From positions 1 through 64,000 of the forward strand of contig JAHZIX010000013.1 of assembly GCA_022601195.1 (NCBI GenBank): DNA of 64,000 bases. The letters are read 5' to 3'. This document shows positions 36,801 through 44,847 of this stretch, one piece after another. The notes under the pieces were generated by a model. The model had not been told where the DNA came from, did not search any database, and saw only the letters and a list, made by a program, of their open reading frames with translations. Position 1 is the stretch's first letter; each line of letters starts with the position of its first letter. The DNA is from Deltaproteobacteria bacterium (GTDB taxonomy: Bacteria; Acidobacteriota; Thermoanaerobaculia; Multivoradales; JAHZIX01). Position numbers and translations under genes: made by a program.

Positions 36801-36895
36801 CAGGTCTCCTGGCCTTGGAAGAGATCGACGACGGACGATACGGCGTCCGCCTGGAAGTCGAGGTCGGGGTTGAACTTGATCCTCATAGTGGTCAT
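33836..36895 (-). CDS. res: Type III-like restriction subunit Res
   Basis: A 1019-residue restriction translocase/nuclease. Walker A is METGTGKT (about 94-101), box II is IDEPQ (about 228), the DEPQ form typical of type III Res, and helicase motif VI is QEIGRGMRI (about 565). The PD-(D/E)xK nuclease lies near the C-terminus: YNPDWAVLV, then LYFVVETKA (about 925-945). With Mod it would cut unmodified DNA. It starts at ATG 36895, overlapping the stop of the DUF1016 gene (ATGA). All motifs appear intact. Confidence 0.9.
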   Translation of the reverse strand: MTTMRIKFNPDLDFQADAVSSVVDLFQGQETCQANFMVSALETTAQLGLYENDLGIGNRLKLLDEDILSNLGKVQLRSGLEPSTEVGELNFTVEMETGTGKTYVYLRSVFELNRRYGFTKFIVVVPSIAIKEGVDKSIRMMRDHFKGLYDNIRFEHFVYDSQDLSAVRNFATSGCIQIMVINIDAFRRSFTDSTKEAKANIIHRPHDRMTGSKPIEFIQATHPIVIIDEPQSVDTTKKSAEALASLNPLCTFRYSATHRDRHHQIFRLDSVDAYERKLVKQIEVAGITVADSHNNAYVRLISVDNTKGIVARIEYDAIRRGQIKREKKTVKAGVDLVELSGGRDVYDGYIIEDIYCAEGEEYVSFTGTEEVVRLGQAIGEVNQDQYKRLQIRKTIDEHLDKELRLRPQGIKVLSLFFIDRVANYRSYDEDGNSVKGKYAVMFEEEYARAIRKPKHNTLFKEVDLDTAPEGVHNGYFAQDKKKDSGGKARFKESRGDGTAAADGSAYQLIMRDKERLLSFDSKLKFIFSHSALREGWDNPNVFQICTLNETTSVMKKRQEIGRGMRICVNQDGERVYGFEVNTLTVMANESYEEFARKLQKEIEDDTGIRFGVVEKHLFANISVPGEDGEPKPLGVENSSEVWHHLKDEGYVDGRGKVTGKLRGALKDDALELPVAVAEQAGEIAALLKKVAGSLNVKNADERTKVRLNKERFLGEDFKALWDRIKHKTTFRVQFDTEALIEACAEEIGRSPVISKARFVFRKSKADIGRGGVGMGAALQRVYNYDADHMRPPDIVSFLQNETNLTRRSIVEILRRSGRLKDFKRNPNKFIEQVSEIIKSKMRLFIVDGIKYHRIGDDVYYSQELFKNQELFGYLSKNMLQAGKSVYDHIVYDSEVEREFAEKLDQSGDVKVFAKLPSWFKIETPLGTYNPDWAVLVGRDGSERLYFVVETKAPLFTHLLRPNQGAKIKCGEAHFKALGTAVTFQVAESFTDFEGTFDVVKPGTDSESGEAPSSAEFVLP

Positions 36896-37305
36896 TCCGC
36901 GGCGCCTCGGCTGGGTTCGGGCCTCGGCTCGGTAGCGGGGGCTATTCTTGCGACAGGCTGTGGGGAAAATGCGTCTCTGCCACCTGGTTCCAAAAGTGCC
37001 ACGGGCTGTGGCACTTTTTCCATCAGCGTTGGGTACTCACGATAGAACCGGATCATCCGGCCGAGGTTTCGCTTAGAGAAGCCCTTGATCTCCGGCAACT
37101 CGGTGCGTAGAGCCCGGGCCAGGCGGGGGATGACGCTGCTGCCCCATACCTCGGCTTCTTGGCGGCTCTCGATCAACCTGCCGACATCCCAGTAGAGCAC
37201 CAGCATTTCGCGGTTGGCGGACGATACGGCTCGCGTCTGCGCGCGGCGAATGCGCCCCCTGATCTCGTCGAGGAGTGAAGCGAATTCGACCAGCTCATGG
37301 GTCAT
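36892..37305 (-). CDS. DUF1016 N-terminal domain protein (YhcG-like, no nuclease domain)
   Basis: A 137-residue protein. Residues 1-100 follow the DUF1016/YhcG N-terminal domain: LLDEIRGRIRRAQTRAVSSA, LYWDVGRLI, then GFSKRNLGRMIRFYREYP. The C-terminal PD-(D/E)xK half of YhcG is missing and replaced by 35 proline-rich residues, so it is presumably a non-catalytic DNA- or protein-binding accessory. Such short forms are often seen between Mod and Res genes. It overlaps res by four bases and lies 44 bases after the Mod gene. Confidence 0.75.
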   Translation of the reverse strand: MTHELVEFASLLDEIRGRIRRAQTRAVSSANREMLVLYWDVGRLIESRQEAEVWGSSVIPRLARALRTELPEIKGFSKRNLGRMIRFYREYPTLMEKVPQPVALLEPGGRDAFSPQPVARIAPATEPRPEPSRGAAE

Positions 37306-37349
37306 GGCGGGCTCTCCCGGATGAGAACTGCGGGCTCATAGTCACGTCC

Positions 37350-39209
37350 TCATAACGACTTCACATCGTCGATACCCGCCTGCTCGAGGATCTGAGCAGC
37401 GTTAGTCTTGGCGACATCATCGGCAAAGCCGGAGTCCTTGAAGACCACCCGCATGACCTCGGGCTTGAGCTCTTCTCTCAGAGCGGCGATGCCGGACACC
37501 ACCTCGAGGGTAATGTCGTCGGCGAGACAGACGATCAGAGCGCCGGCGCCGATCACCGTGACCCTGCGGCCCTCGATGTCTCGGGACTCGGTGGGGATGG
37601 CGAGGTCGAGGCCGTACTTGAGGAGTAGCTCGTAGAGAACGTCGTCTTCGGAGCGGTCAGACTTGATGTTGTCGATGGCGTCGACGAGATCCTGATCCAT
37701 CGTGTCGAAGTCGGCGTCCCAGGGTTTGATGTTACTGCTGGAGAGCTTGAAGACCTTGAAGCCGAGATCAAGAGATCCGCTCCCTATTCCTTGATCTAGC
37801 AGCGGGGATCTCAGACGTACGGCCCCACCCGCGGCTCGGAGCCGAGCTTTTGCTACGTCAGAAATCGTGGCGTACTCACCTGCATCGGCAACCTCCGGAA
37901 GTTGGACCAACAAGAAACGTAGTTTACGCTCAGTTCCTGCGCTCACATCCAATGCAGCGTGACCGGTGGTGCCGGAGCCCGCGAAGAAGTCCATGACAAG
38001 ATCACCAGGCGCCGTTGCAACGTGAAGCATCTGCTTGATGAGCCTTGTTGGTTTCGGGGTGTCGAATGGCACTTTGCCCCCAAATAGATCCCTAATCTCA
38101 ACCTTCGACGTACGGTTCGAACCGGCGAACTTGTGGTCCCACCAAGTGATCGGCACGACACCCTGCTGCACCTCCGAGAGGAAACTCTTCTTGAAAGGCA
38201 GATTCCCGTCTCTGCTAACTCCCCACCAGATTCGGCCGTCGGTTGTTAGCTCCTCAAATTTCTCCGGAGGAAGTCGCCAGCTAGTTCCAGCCGGTGGTGA
38301 AATGCGTCGCCCAGACGGATTCTCGATCTCATAGAGGCGATTCTCACGCACCTGTTTGCGGATCAATGAAGTGCGGATCCACGGACCCCTCAGATCGTCA
38401 TCTGGGTTCTTGTAGTTCGCCTCTTGATCTGGGGTGCGAGGTAGGAGGTTCCGCTTAAAGGACTCAGTGCGCCGATACATGACGACATATTCGTGGCTGA
38501 CTGAGAAGCCCCTTGCGTCGGCGGCAGTGGTGTCTCGCTTCTGCCAGGCGATGGAGGCGTAGAAATTCTCGGAACCGAAAATCTCATCCAACATGTACCG
38601 CAGGTTCTGCACTTCATGATCATCAATCGAGACGAAAATAACGCCGTCATCTCTCAGAAGATTCCGAGCCAGCTTCAATCTCGGATACATCATGTTCAGC
38701 CAGTTCGTGTGATACCGGCCTGATGTCTCCGAGTTCGCCGACAGCTTGAACCCCTCATCGTCGACCTGTCCGGTGTAGCGCAAGTAGGTGTCGAGATTGT
38801 CCTGCCACTTGTCCGGGTAGATGAATTCCTTACCCGTGTTGTAGGGCGGGTCGATGTAGATCATCTTCACCTTGCGGTGGTAGCTTTTCTGCAGGAGCTT
38901 CAACACTTCCAGGTTGTCGCCTTCGATGAAAATGTTCTTGGTCGTATCCCAATTGACCGACTCCTCCGGGCAGGGAAGCAACGTCCCGGCGGAGGGCATC
39001 TGGGCGATCTGGCGGGCTCGGCTCTTGCCGTGCCAGGTGAAGGAGTAGCGCTCCTCCCGGTCGTCGACGTTCTCGCCCAGCGTCTGCCTGAGCGCGTGGA
39101 AGTCGATGCAGCCGTCGGCGAAGACCTCGGGGAAGATCTCCCGCAGCTTCTCGATGTTGTCCGCCACAACGTCGGGCGACGAGCCGTCTTCTTTGGTCAA
39201 CTTCTTCAT
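37350..39209 (-). CDS. mod: Type III-like adenine methyltransferase Mod
   Basis: A 619-residue DNA N6-adenine methyltransferase of the beta class: the catalytic IDPPYNTG (about 116-123) precedes the AdoMet motif DFFAGSGTTGHA (about 405-416). A target-recognition region of about 250 residues lies between them and has lower G+C than the flanks (about 37790-38700), a sign of exchange of the recognition domain. NIFIEGDNLEVLKLLQ is the usual motif just before DPPY. It would protect host DNA and supply specificity to Res. 16 bases follow to the next upstream gene. Confidence 0.9.
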   Translation of the reverse strand: MKKLTKEDGSSPDVVADNIEKLREIFPEVFADGCIDFHALRQTLGENVDDREERYSFTWHGKSRARQIAQMPSAGTLLPCPEESVNWDTTKNIFIEGDNLEVLKLLQKSYHRKVKMIYIDPPYNTGKEFIYPDKWQDNLDTYLRYTGQVDDEGFKLSANSETSGRYHTNWLNMMYPRLKLARNLLRDDGVIFVSIDDHEVQNLRYMLDEIFGSENFYASIAWQKRDTTAADARGFSVSHEYVVMYRRTESFKRNLLPRTPDQEANYKNPDDDLRGPWIRTSLIRKQVRENRLYEIENPSGRRISPPAGTSWRLPPEKFEELTTDGRIWWGVSRDGNLPFKKSFLSEVQQGVVPITWWDHKFAGSNRTSKVEIRDLFGGKVPFDTPKPTRLIKQMLHVATAPGDLVMDFFAGSGTTGHAALDVSAGTERKLRFLLVQLPEVADAGEYATISDVAKARLRAAGGAVRLRSPLLDQGIGSGSLDLGFKVFKLSSSNIKPWDADFDTMDQDLVDAIDNIKSDRSEDDVLYELLLKYGLDLAIPTESRDIEGRRVTVIGAGALIVCLADDITLEVVSGIAALREELKPEVMRVVFKDSGFADDVAKTNAAQILEQAGIDDVKSL

Positions 39210-39225
39210 GCGGTCGTCCCCTTAC

Positions 39226-39978
39226 TCACAGCCCGGCCTTGGCTTCAAGCAGCCTGGCTTCGAGCTCTTTGATGCGTGTGTTCAGCTCCACCTGGTCGGC
39301 AAATCTGTTCTGGTCACGGATGACAGCCCGGAGGCTGGTGATCTCCCGATCCAGATCATGGCACTGTTCGAGCCGTTGCCGGCGGTCCTGTTCGGGCTGC
39401 CGCCCGTCTACTACCAAGGTGCCGGAAAACTCGGCACACATCCGGGCCAGTACGGCGTTCACCATGCCGCGATAGAGCGCGAAGAAGTCGACCCGCGAGA
39501 GGCGGCTCAAAGCCAGTGCCTGGCAGAACTCCCGGTCGAGGTCGGACAACGGCTGCTCGAGCCAGGGGGAGCACAGAAAACCCTCCGCCACGATGCCGCC
39601 CTCCTCCGCCCGGCTGAACCGCTTATGGGCCACGTTCAAACACAAGCCGCTCCCTTCCACCAGCACCAGCAAGACTGGGTAGGGGATGGCTCGCTGGATG
39701 ATCTCGGCGATTCTCGCGGCTCGGCCCCGGTTGCTCAGGAGCGCCTCGACGATGGCTATCTCCAGGTACTCCCGCTCGGCGTCCTCGTAGGGAAGCACCT
39801 GCACCGTGTCGGCTTTCAGCGCGTACTTCCAAGTCAGCTTGCTGACGTCGTCAGACAACGCCTTCTTGTCAGCGGCCGTCAGCTTGCCGTGGTCCAGCAC
39901 CATCCGCTTGAAGATGCGCTTGTCGACCCGGCTAGCCTCGGGGAGCCCGAGGCGGTCGAAGAAGGCCTCGACGCTCAT
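39226..39978 (-). CDS. DUF4391 protein
   Basis: A 250-residue protein matching DUF4391 by pattern: DKRIFKRMVLDHGKLTAADK at the start, LTWKYALKADTVQV, then a C-terminal coiled coil (about 220-250). The family is found beside helicases and type III-like methyltransferases in defence loci; its biochemical role is not established. It overlaps the helicase stop by four bases (ATGA), so the two are translated together. No catalytic motif is evident. Confidence 0.75.
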   Translation of the reverse strand: MSVEAFFDRLGLPEASRVDKRIFKRMVLDHGKLTAADKKALSDDVSKLTWKYALKADTVQVLPYEDAEREYLEIAIVEALLSNRGRAARIAEIIQRAIPYPVLLVLVEGSGLCLNVAHKRFSRAEEGGIVAEGFLCSPWLEQPLSDLDREFCQALALSRLSRVDFFALYRGMVNAVLARMCAEFSGTLVVDGRQPEQDRRQRLEQCHDLDREITSLRAVIRDQNRFADQVELNTRIKELEARLLEAKAGL

Positions 39979-42900
39979 CCGCTCTCCGCTTCCAGCACGG
40001 CCAGATAAGCGACGACCTCGAAGTCGTCGAGCCCCCGATCGCTATCTCGGACCATCGCCGTGCCGCCCCGGTGGAAAAGGCTCTCAACGCCCTTCTCCTC
40101 GGCCTTGCCCGTGATTGCCTCGACCGCACGTTCCAGCAGCGCCCGGTAATGGGCCATGTCGGTGCCCCCCCGAGTGCGATCGGCGAAGCGCTGGTGCGCT
40201 CGAGTGTCGGGCTTCGTGCGCTCGAGGGCGAGCTTTTTAACCACGTCCAAGTAGCGCCGGGTCTGGGTGAAATTGAGCACCACCTCGCCGTCATCCGCGA
40301 CGAAGACGGGGAAGTGCGGGCTGAAGGCGTAGGTGGAGTCCACCGTGACCTGGGCGTTCTCGCTGCGCAGCCAGAAGAAGGCTCCCGGCCTGACGTCCGA
40401 GTCGTCCAGCATCCCGTCGTCGGTGGCGACGGAGAAGACCCCCAGCGGCAACCTGGCAAGTTCATCCTGGTTTTGCTTGAGATAGTTGCTGAGGTCCATC
40501 TTGAAGTCGTTGAGGGTCAGGTCGGTGATCGAGATCCCACCGCCGAGATCTTCGATGTCGATGACCTGTTCCTGGAGGGCCTCGAATTGACGCCGGCGAT
40601 AGGCAAGGTCGTTCATCTGGTCCCGGTGGCTTTCCTCGATGACGTTCTCTTCGCCCGTCGCTGAGATGTCGAGGAGCACCATCCGGCCCGACACTCGGGC
40701 TTCGAGATTGATGTACTCGTCGAGCTCCATATTGGGCCAGAAGTTCACCAGCTGAATCGTGCCGTTGCGTGATCCGAGACGATCGATGCGCCCGAAGCGT
40801 TGGATGATCCGGACCGGGTTCCAATGGATGTCGTAGTTGACCAGGTAGTCGCAGTCCTGGAGGTTCTGGCCTTCGGAGATGCAGTCGGTGGCGATTAGGA
40901 GATCAATCTCAGCGGTCAGACCGGCGTCGATCTTCCCTCGCTCCTTCGAGATGGGTGAGAAGGAAGTCAGGACGGAACCGAGGTCCGTCCGCAACCCTTT
41001 CAGAGTCGTTTCGTTGCGACCGCTCTGGCCGGTGACGATGGCGCTATGCACCCCGTGGCCCTGCATAGCCCAAACAGCGATATTCTCGTAGAGGTAGTTG
41101 GCGGTATCGGCGAAGGCGGTGAAGATCAGAAGCTTGCGATTGCCGGGATTTATCGGGCTGGTGACCTTGCCGCTGATCAGCTCCTTGAGGCGGCGTAGCT
41201 TCTCGTCCCGCTTGACGTCGACATGTTTCGCGTCCTGGAGCAGCCCGGTCAAGATCCGCTGGTCCTCTAGCAGATCCTGCTTCCAGCGGATGAGATCAAC
41301 GTCCTGCAGCAGTACTTTGACCTTCGTCCCGACCAGGTAGGGATCGAACTCGTCGCTCTCGACGTCGATATCCTCGATGCTCAGCTCTTCTATCTCGGAC
41401 ACGTCGTGCTTCTCGATACGCTCGATGAGGTGGTCCACCTTGCCCAGCAGCTTCTCGACGGTCCGGCAGAACGAGTGGATGGAGCTTTCCATCCGCTTGA
41501 GGAGGTTGACCCGCATCAGGTGGATGAGGCTCTCCTCGCGGTCCAGCTGCCGAAAGGATCGCCCGCCGGCAAGCTCCATGTCGTAGCGCCGGCCGTACTC
41601 CTCGACCTTCTCGGCCAGCACATAGCGCAGCGGAGCGTAGGCGCTCAGAGTCAGCCGGCGGATGTCGCGGTTGACCTCTCGAAGGGGCGGGAAGAGATCC
41701 AGCGTGTCGATGTCTGCTCGTACGTTGATCGGCTTCTCCCGATACGGGAACTCTCCGATCTCCGCCAGGTCGTAGTACTTCTCGATATGTTTACGCGAGC
41801 GGGCGATGGTCAGCAGATCGAGCAGCTTGAAGTAGTCGAAGTTCAGCGAATCCAGCAAGGATGCCGTGGTCCGCCCGTCGGCGTCCAGTTTGAGCCACTG
41901 GTTGAACAGTGTCTGCGCCTTCCTCAGCGTTTGCTCGACGCTGGCGAGGCCCGCACTGACGAGGGCGTCGTCGACCCCCTCGGTGATGAAGGCCACCTGA
42001 TTCTTCAGGTCGTTCATCCGGCTGTTGACCGGCGTGGCGGATAGCATGAGCACTCGTGTCTTCACGCCCGACCGGATGATCGCCTGCATCAGTCGCTTGT
42101 ATCGAGTCAGGCCGTCCTTCTTCGGCGGGTTGTTCCTGAAGTTGTGGGACTCGTCGATGACCACCAGGTCGTAGTTGCCCCAGTTGATGGTCTCCAGGTT
42201 GATCTCGCCGGACTTCCCCCGCAGACGGGTCAGATCCGTGTGGTTGAGCACGTCGTAGTTGAAGCGGTCGGAGGCGAAGATGTTGCGCTTGTCGTTGATC
42301 GTATAGAGCGTCCAGTTCTCGCGCAGCTTCTTCGGACACAGCACCAGCACCCGGTCGTTACGAAGCTCGTAGTACTTGATGATCGCCAGGGCCTCGAACG
42401 TCTTGCCCAGCCCCACGCTGTCGGCGATGATGCAGCCGTTGTAGCGCTCGATCTTGTCGATCGCTCCGAGCACGCCGTCGCGCTGGAAGCGGTAGAGCTT
42501 GTTCCAGACCAAGGTGTCCCGGATGCCCGTCTTCGATCTGACGATCTGCTCTTCGTCAAGCTGATCGAGGCTCTCCTGGAACAACGCATACAACATGGTG
42601 AAGTAGATCGTCTGGAGCGACTTCGGGGCGTAGATCCGCTGAAGCTCGGCCAGCATCTCGGTTTTCACATCTTGCGTGAGCTGACGGTCGTTCCAAAGGC
42701 CGTCGTAATACGCGAGTAACCCGGCAACCTCCGCTTCTCCGTCGACCTGTGTGTTCATCTCGAGCCGAGCTGTGGGGACAAGCCCCAGGCCGGGGGCTGT
42801 TAAGGCGGAGCTCCCTTGGATCGCCGTGCGTGGCTTGCCGTTCGAGACGATGTAGAGGCTGTGCGGAATCCGGGCGTCGATGCCGCCCACCTCCACCTGC

Positions 42901-43592
42901 TGCTCGATCCAGGCCGAGCAGGAGAAGGCCACGTGGGGCGCCGTCAGCCGGTTGCGGTAGCGACGCTCTTCCTTGCCGCCCAACAGAGAGGCGGCCGATG
43001 GCGGGAGATGATCTCCGAGCGCCGTCGGCGAGAGCAGAAGTCGGACGCGTCCCACCCCTTGCATTGCCCTGCCCAGTGCCTCGAAGACGAAGATGGAAAA
43101 TTCGCTCGTCAGGATGGCGGCCTTCGAGGCGCCGCCCAATGACTGCTCGAGGGCATCGACCACACGGCCATGCGCCCGGTTGTCGAGCAAGATGGTCGAT
43201 GGATGGTCACTTTCAGCCGACTTCAAGTCCGCCGGGTCGAGCCGCTCCCCTGGCAGGGGAAGCACCTCCGTGGTCAGCTCGGCGGAAGCAACCCACTCCA
43301 CTGTAGGAGTGCCGTCAGGAGTGCGTGGCAGACGTGCCCGGTAGACTTGTCCTCGCTCGGCATCGGCGAACGCCGAATGCAGGTCCAGCTCACCGGCACG
43401 AAGCTGCGACAGGCGCCGCGTCGAGAGTGCCGTCAAAAGCCAGGTCTTGTGGCTGGTCGTCTCCTCGGACAGCACGGCGAGGTAGTGCAAGTCGGTACGA
43501 TCGCGGCAACTGAACAGGACGGGTTCGTCACAGAACTCGTAGACCTCCACCAGGTCGACGTCACCGATCTGCGGAAAGGAGAAGTCGCTCAT
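39975..43592 (-). CDS. SNF2-type helicase with N-terminal PLD-like domain
   Basis: A 1205-residue protein. An N-terminal region (about 110-210, KAAILTSEFSIFVFEAL, then RVRLLLSPT) is phospholipase-D-like, though the HKD motif is not clear. The SF2 core follows: SVGLGKTFEAL (about 391), VIDESHNFR (about 477), SATPVNSR, and in the second lobe ATDCISEGQNLQ and IQRFGRIDRLGS. The C-terminal third is unassigned. It would translocate on DNA as part of the defence operon. I chose ATG 43592, which overlaps the preceding stop; an in-frame start 25 codons upstream lacks that support. Confidence 0.85.
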   Translation of the reverse strand: MSDFSFPQIGDVDLVEVYEFCDEPVLFSCRDRTDLHYLAVLSEETTSHKTWLLTALSTRRLSQLRAGELDLHSAFADAERGQVYRARLPRTPDGTPTVEWVASAELTTEVLPLPGERLDPADLKSAESDHPSTILLDNRAHGRVVDALEQSLGGASKAAILTSEFSIFVFEALGRAMQGVGRVRLLLSPTALGDHLPPSAASLLGGKEERRYRNRLTAPHVAFSCSAWIEQQVEVGGIDARIPHSLYIVSNGKPRTAIQGSSALTAPGLGLVPTARLEMNTQVDGEAEVAGLLAYYDGLWNDRQLTQDVKTEMLAELQRIYAPKSLQTIYFTMLYALFQESLDQLDEEQIVRSKTGIRDTLVWNKLYRFQRDGVLGAIDKIERYNGCIIADSVGLGKTFEALAIIKYYELRNDRVLVLCPKKLRENWTLYTINDKRNIFASDRFNYDVLNHTDLTRLRGKSGEINLETINWGNYDLVVIDESHNFRNNPPKKDGLTRYKRLMQAIIRSGVKTRVLMLSATPVNSRMNDLKNQVAFITEGVDDALVSAGLASVEQTLRKAQTLFNQWLKLDADGRTTASLLDSLNFDYFKLLDLLTIARSRKHIEKYYDLAEIGEFPYREKPINVRADIDTLDLFPPLREVNRDIRRLTLSAYAPLRYVLAEKVEEYGRRYDMELAGGRSFRQLDREESLIHLMRVNLLKRMESSIHSFCRTVEKLLGKVDHLIERIEKHDVSEIEELSIEDIDVESDEFDPYLVGTKVKVLLQDVDLIRWKQDLLEDQRILTGLLQDAKHVDVKRDEKLRRLKELISGKVTSPINPGNRKLLIFTAFADTANYLYENIAVWAMQGHGVHSAIVTGQSGRNETTLKGLRTDLGSVLTSFSPISKERGKIDAGLTAEIDLLIATDCISEGQNLQDCDYLVNYDIHWNPVRIIQRFGRIDRLGSRNGTIQLVNFWPNMELDEYINLEARVSGRMVLLDISATGEENVIEESHRDQMNDLAYRRRQFEALQEQVIDIEDLGGGISITDLTLNDFKMDLSNYLKQNQDELARLPLGVFSVATDDGMLDDSDVRPGAFFWLRSENAQVTVDSTYAFSPHFPVFVADDGEVVLNFTQTRRYLDVVKKLALERTKPDTRAHQRFADRTRGGTDMAHYRALLERAVEAITGKAEEKGVESLFHRGGTAMVRDSDRGLDDFEVVAYLAVLEAESG

Positions 43593-44026
43593 CACGCTCC
43601 CTCCGTTTTGAGAGGCGGAGCGACCACCTGGAAATCCGGCGAAGGATCGAGACCATCGGGGATCCACCAGGAACGATGGGACTGATACCTCTTCGGAGTG
43701 AGCTTTGTAACGCCCATCTCCGGCTTCAACTCGGCTGCGGCCACCGGCTTCACCCGCTGGGAAGGAACCCTACGCTGCATCTTCCGGACATCGTCGATCT
43801 GCTCGAAGACCGAGACGGCGCAGGACTGGCAGGGCTTGGACTTAGCCACTCTGCCGTTCTCGACCGACCAAGCGCGGAAGTCGTCCGGACGCGGCGGGTC
43901 ATTGCGGACCAGGCGCAAAACGGTGCCGTCAGCGGGTGTCGCCTCGGCCGGCGGGCAGAGGTCGGGGTAGGAGTTGGGCCAGGTCAAGGCTGGCGAGGAG
44001 GCTCCAGCCTGTCGGGCGTCGGTCAT
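43592..44026 (-). CDS. Hypothetical first gene of the restriction operon
   Basis: A 144-residue proline-rich protein, first in the operon and coupled to the helicase gene through a TGATG overlap. AAGGA lies seven bases before the ATG at 44026. It contains one CQSC pair (about residue 67), WSVENGRV and a KRYQSHRSWWIPDG segment near the C-terminus. I recognise no family. Its coupling suggests a small partner of the helicase. The frame is supported by the overlap rather than by homology. Confidence 0.55.
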   Translation of the reverse strand: MTDARQAGASSPALTWPNSYPDLCPPAEATPADGTVLRLVRNDPPRPDDFRAWSVENGRVAKSKPCQSCAVSVFEQIDDVRKMQRRVPSQRVKPVAAAELKPEMGVTKLTPKRYQSHRSWWIPDGLDPSPDFQVVAPPLKTEGA

Positions 44027-44594
44027 CAAAGGGTCCTTTTGCGTCCGGGTTTCGCCTCCGGCGCCCAGCCAGAATAGTGACTCAGCGTGGTGCGGTTCGA
44101 GCCACTCACGCGAGCTTGTGCTCGCACAGGGTCACGAGATCGTATCGTCTCTTCTGCCCTTCATGCACTCTGTCTACGCCATTGGCTAAATCTTGGGATA
44201 GAGTTTGAGCTGGCCGAGGCAGCGGCACGGAGTTGACTGAAGGAGTCCAGATACGCTCTATCTGACATCGCCGCGCAGCTGTTCCGTCTGAGTCATTGCG
44301 CCTCGCGATGGCACATAAAGTGCGGTTGAGCGAAACCGCGGGGTTCGCGGCATGGACGCCTATGGGGATTCAATCGGTTCCCGCGGGAGGCGGAGAGGAT
44401 GACGCGCAGCCGGATGGGCCTGCCAGCGGGCTCCGACTCTCCTCTCTGGTGCTTCTTCACGGCCACCTCCGGATCGCGAATTGCTACTTGGACGATTGCT
44501 AGGGTGAAAGTATACCGCAAGCCAGGATTACGGGCGCACTCCCCCCGATGACTGCCTGGATTGTTCCGCGCCCCTGGCGAGGTGCGAGACTCTT
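44027..44594. other. Non-coding gap between restriction operon and radC remnant
   Basis: No convincing gene. The frame at 44293-44637 on the minus strand has no start signal, is arginine-rich and overlaps the end of the radC-like exon. The promoter of the restriction operon should lie in the first 200 bases, but I cannot name the boxes. Confidence 0.5.
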
Positions 44595-44749
44595 TCAATC
44601 CTCGGAGAAGTACCCCTCCCACCGCATAGAGCACCACACCCCCACCCCGCCCAGAATCAAGTGATCCACCAGCATCACCCCCACCAGGTCACACGCCTCA
44701 GCCAGCCTCTTCGTAAACACCACATCCGCCCCGCTCGGCTCCGGGTCGC
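44595..44749 (-). pseudogene. radC: radC/JAB-type gene, 3' exon
   Basis: This 155-base segment encodes the C-terminal 50 residues of a RadC-family JAB domain: DPEPSGADVVFTKRLAEA, then LVGVMLVDHLILGG, ending EGYFSED. The start of the metal-binding motif is at 49840-50067, on the other side of the insertions. Joining base 49839 to 44749 gives HTHPSGDPEPSGAD in frame and an uninterrupted 127-residue protein. RadC-type JAB proteins are common on mobile elements; their function is unclear. Confidence 0.8.
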
Positions 44750-44757
44750 GCAGACTA

Positions 44758-44847
44758 GGGACGGGAGCGCCATACCGGGATTTCACCCAGCGGTCTCTCC
44801 CATCCCTCTCACCGAACCGGACGTGCGCCTTTCGACGCATCCGGCTC
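44758..44847 (-). ncRNA. Group II intron domains V and VI
   Basis: Domain V is the 34-base hairpin at 44814-44847 (minus strand starts GAGCCGGATGCG, with a GAAA tetraloop-like CGAAAG). Domain VI is a 10-bp stem pairing 44797-44806 with 44758-44767, including one G-U pair. The intron 3' end follows within about ten bases. These folds show that the RT belongs to a group II intron rather than to a stand-alone defence RT. Confidence 0.8.

Noticed and set aside
44293..44637. Minus-strand 114-codon frame
   Set aside because: Overlaps the radC-like exon in another frame and lacks a ribosome binding site.
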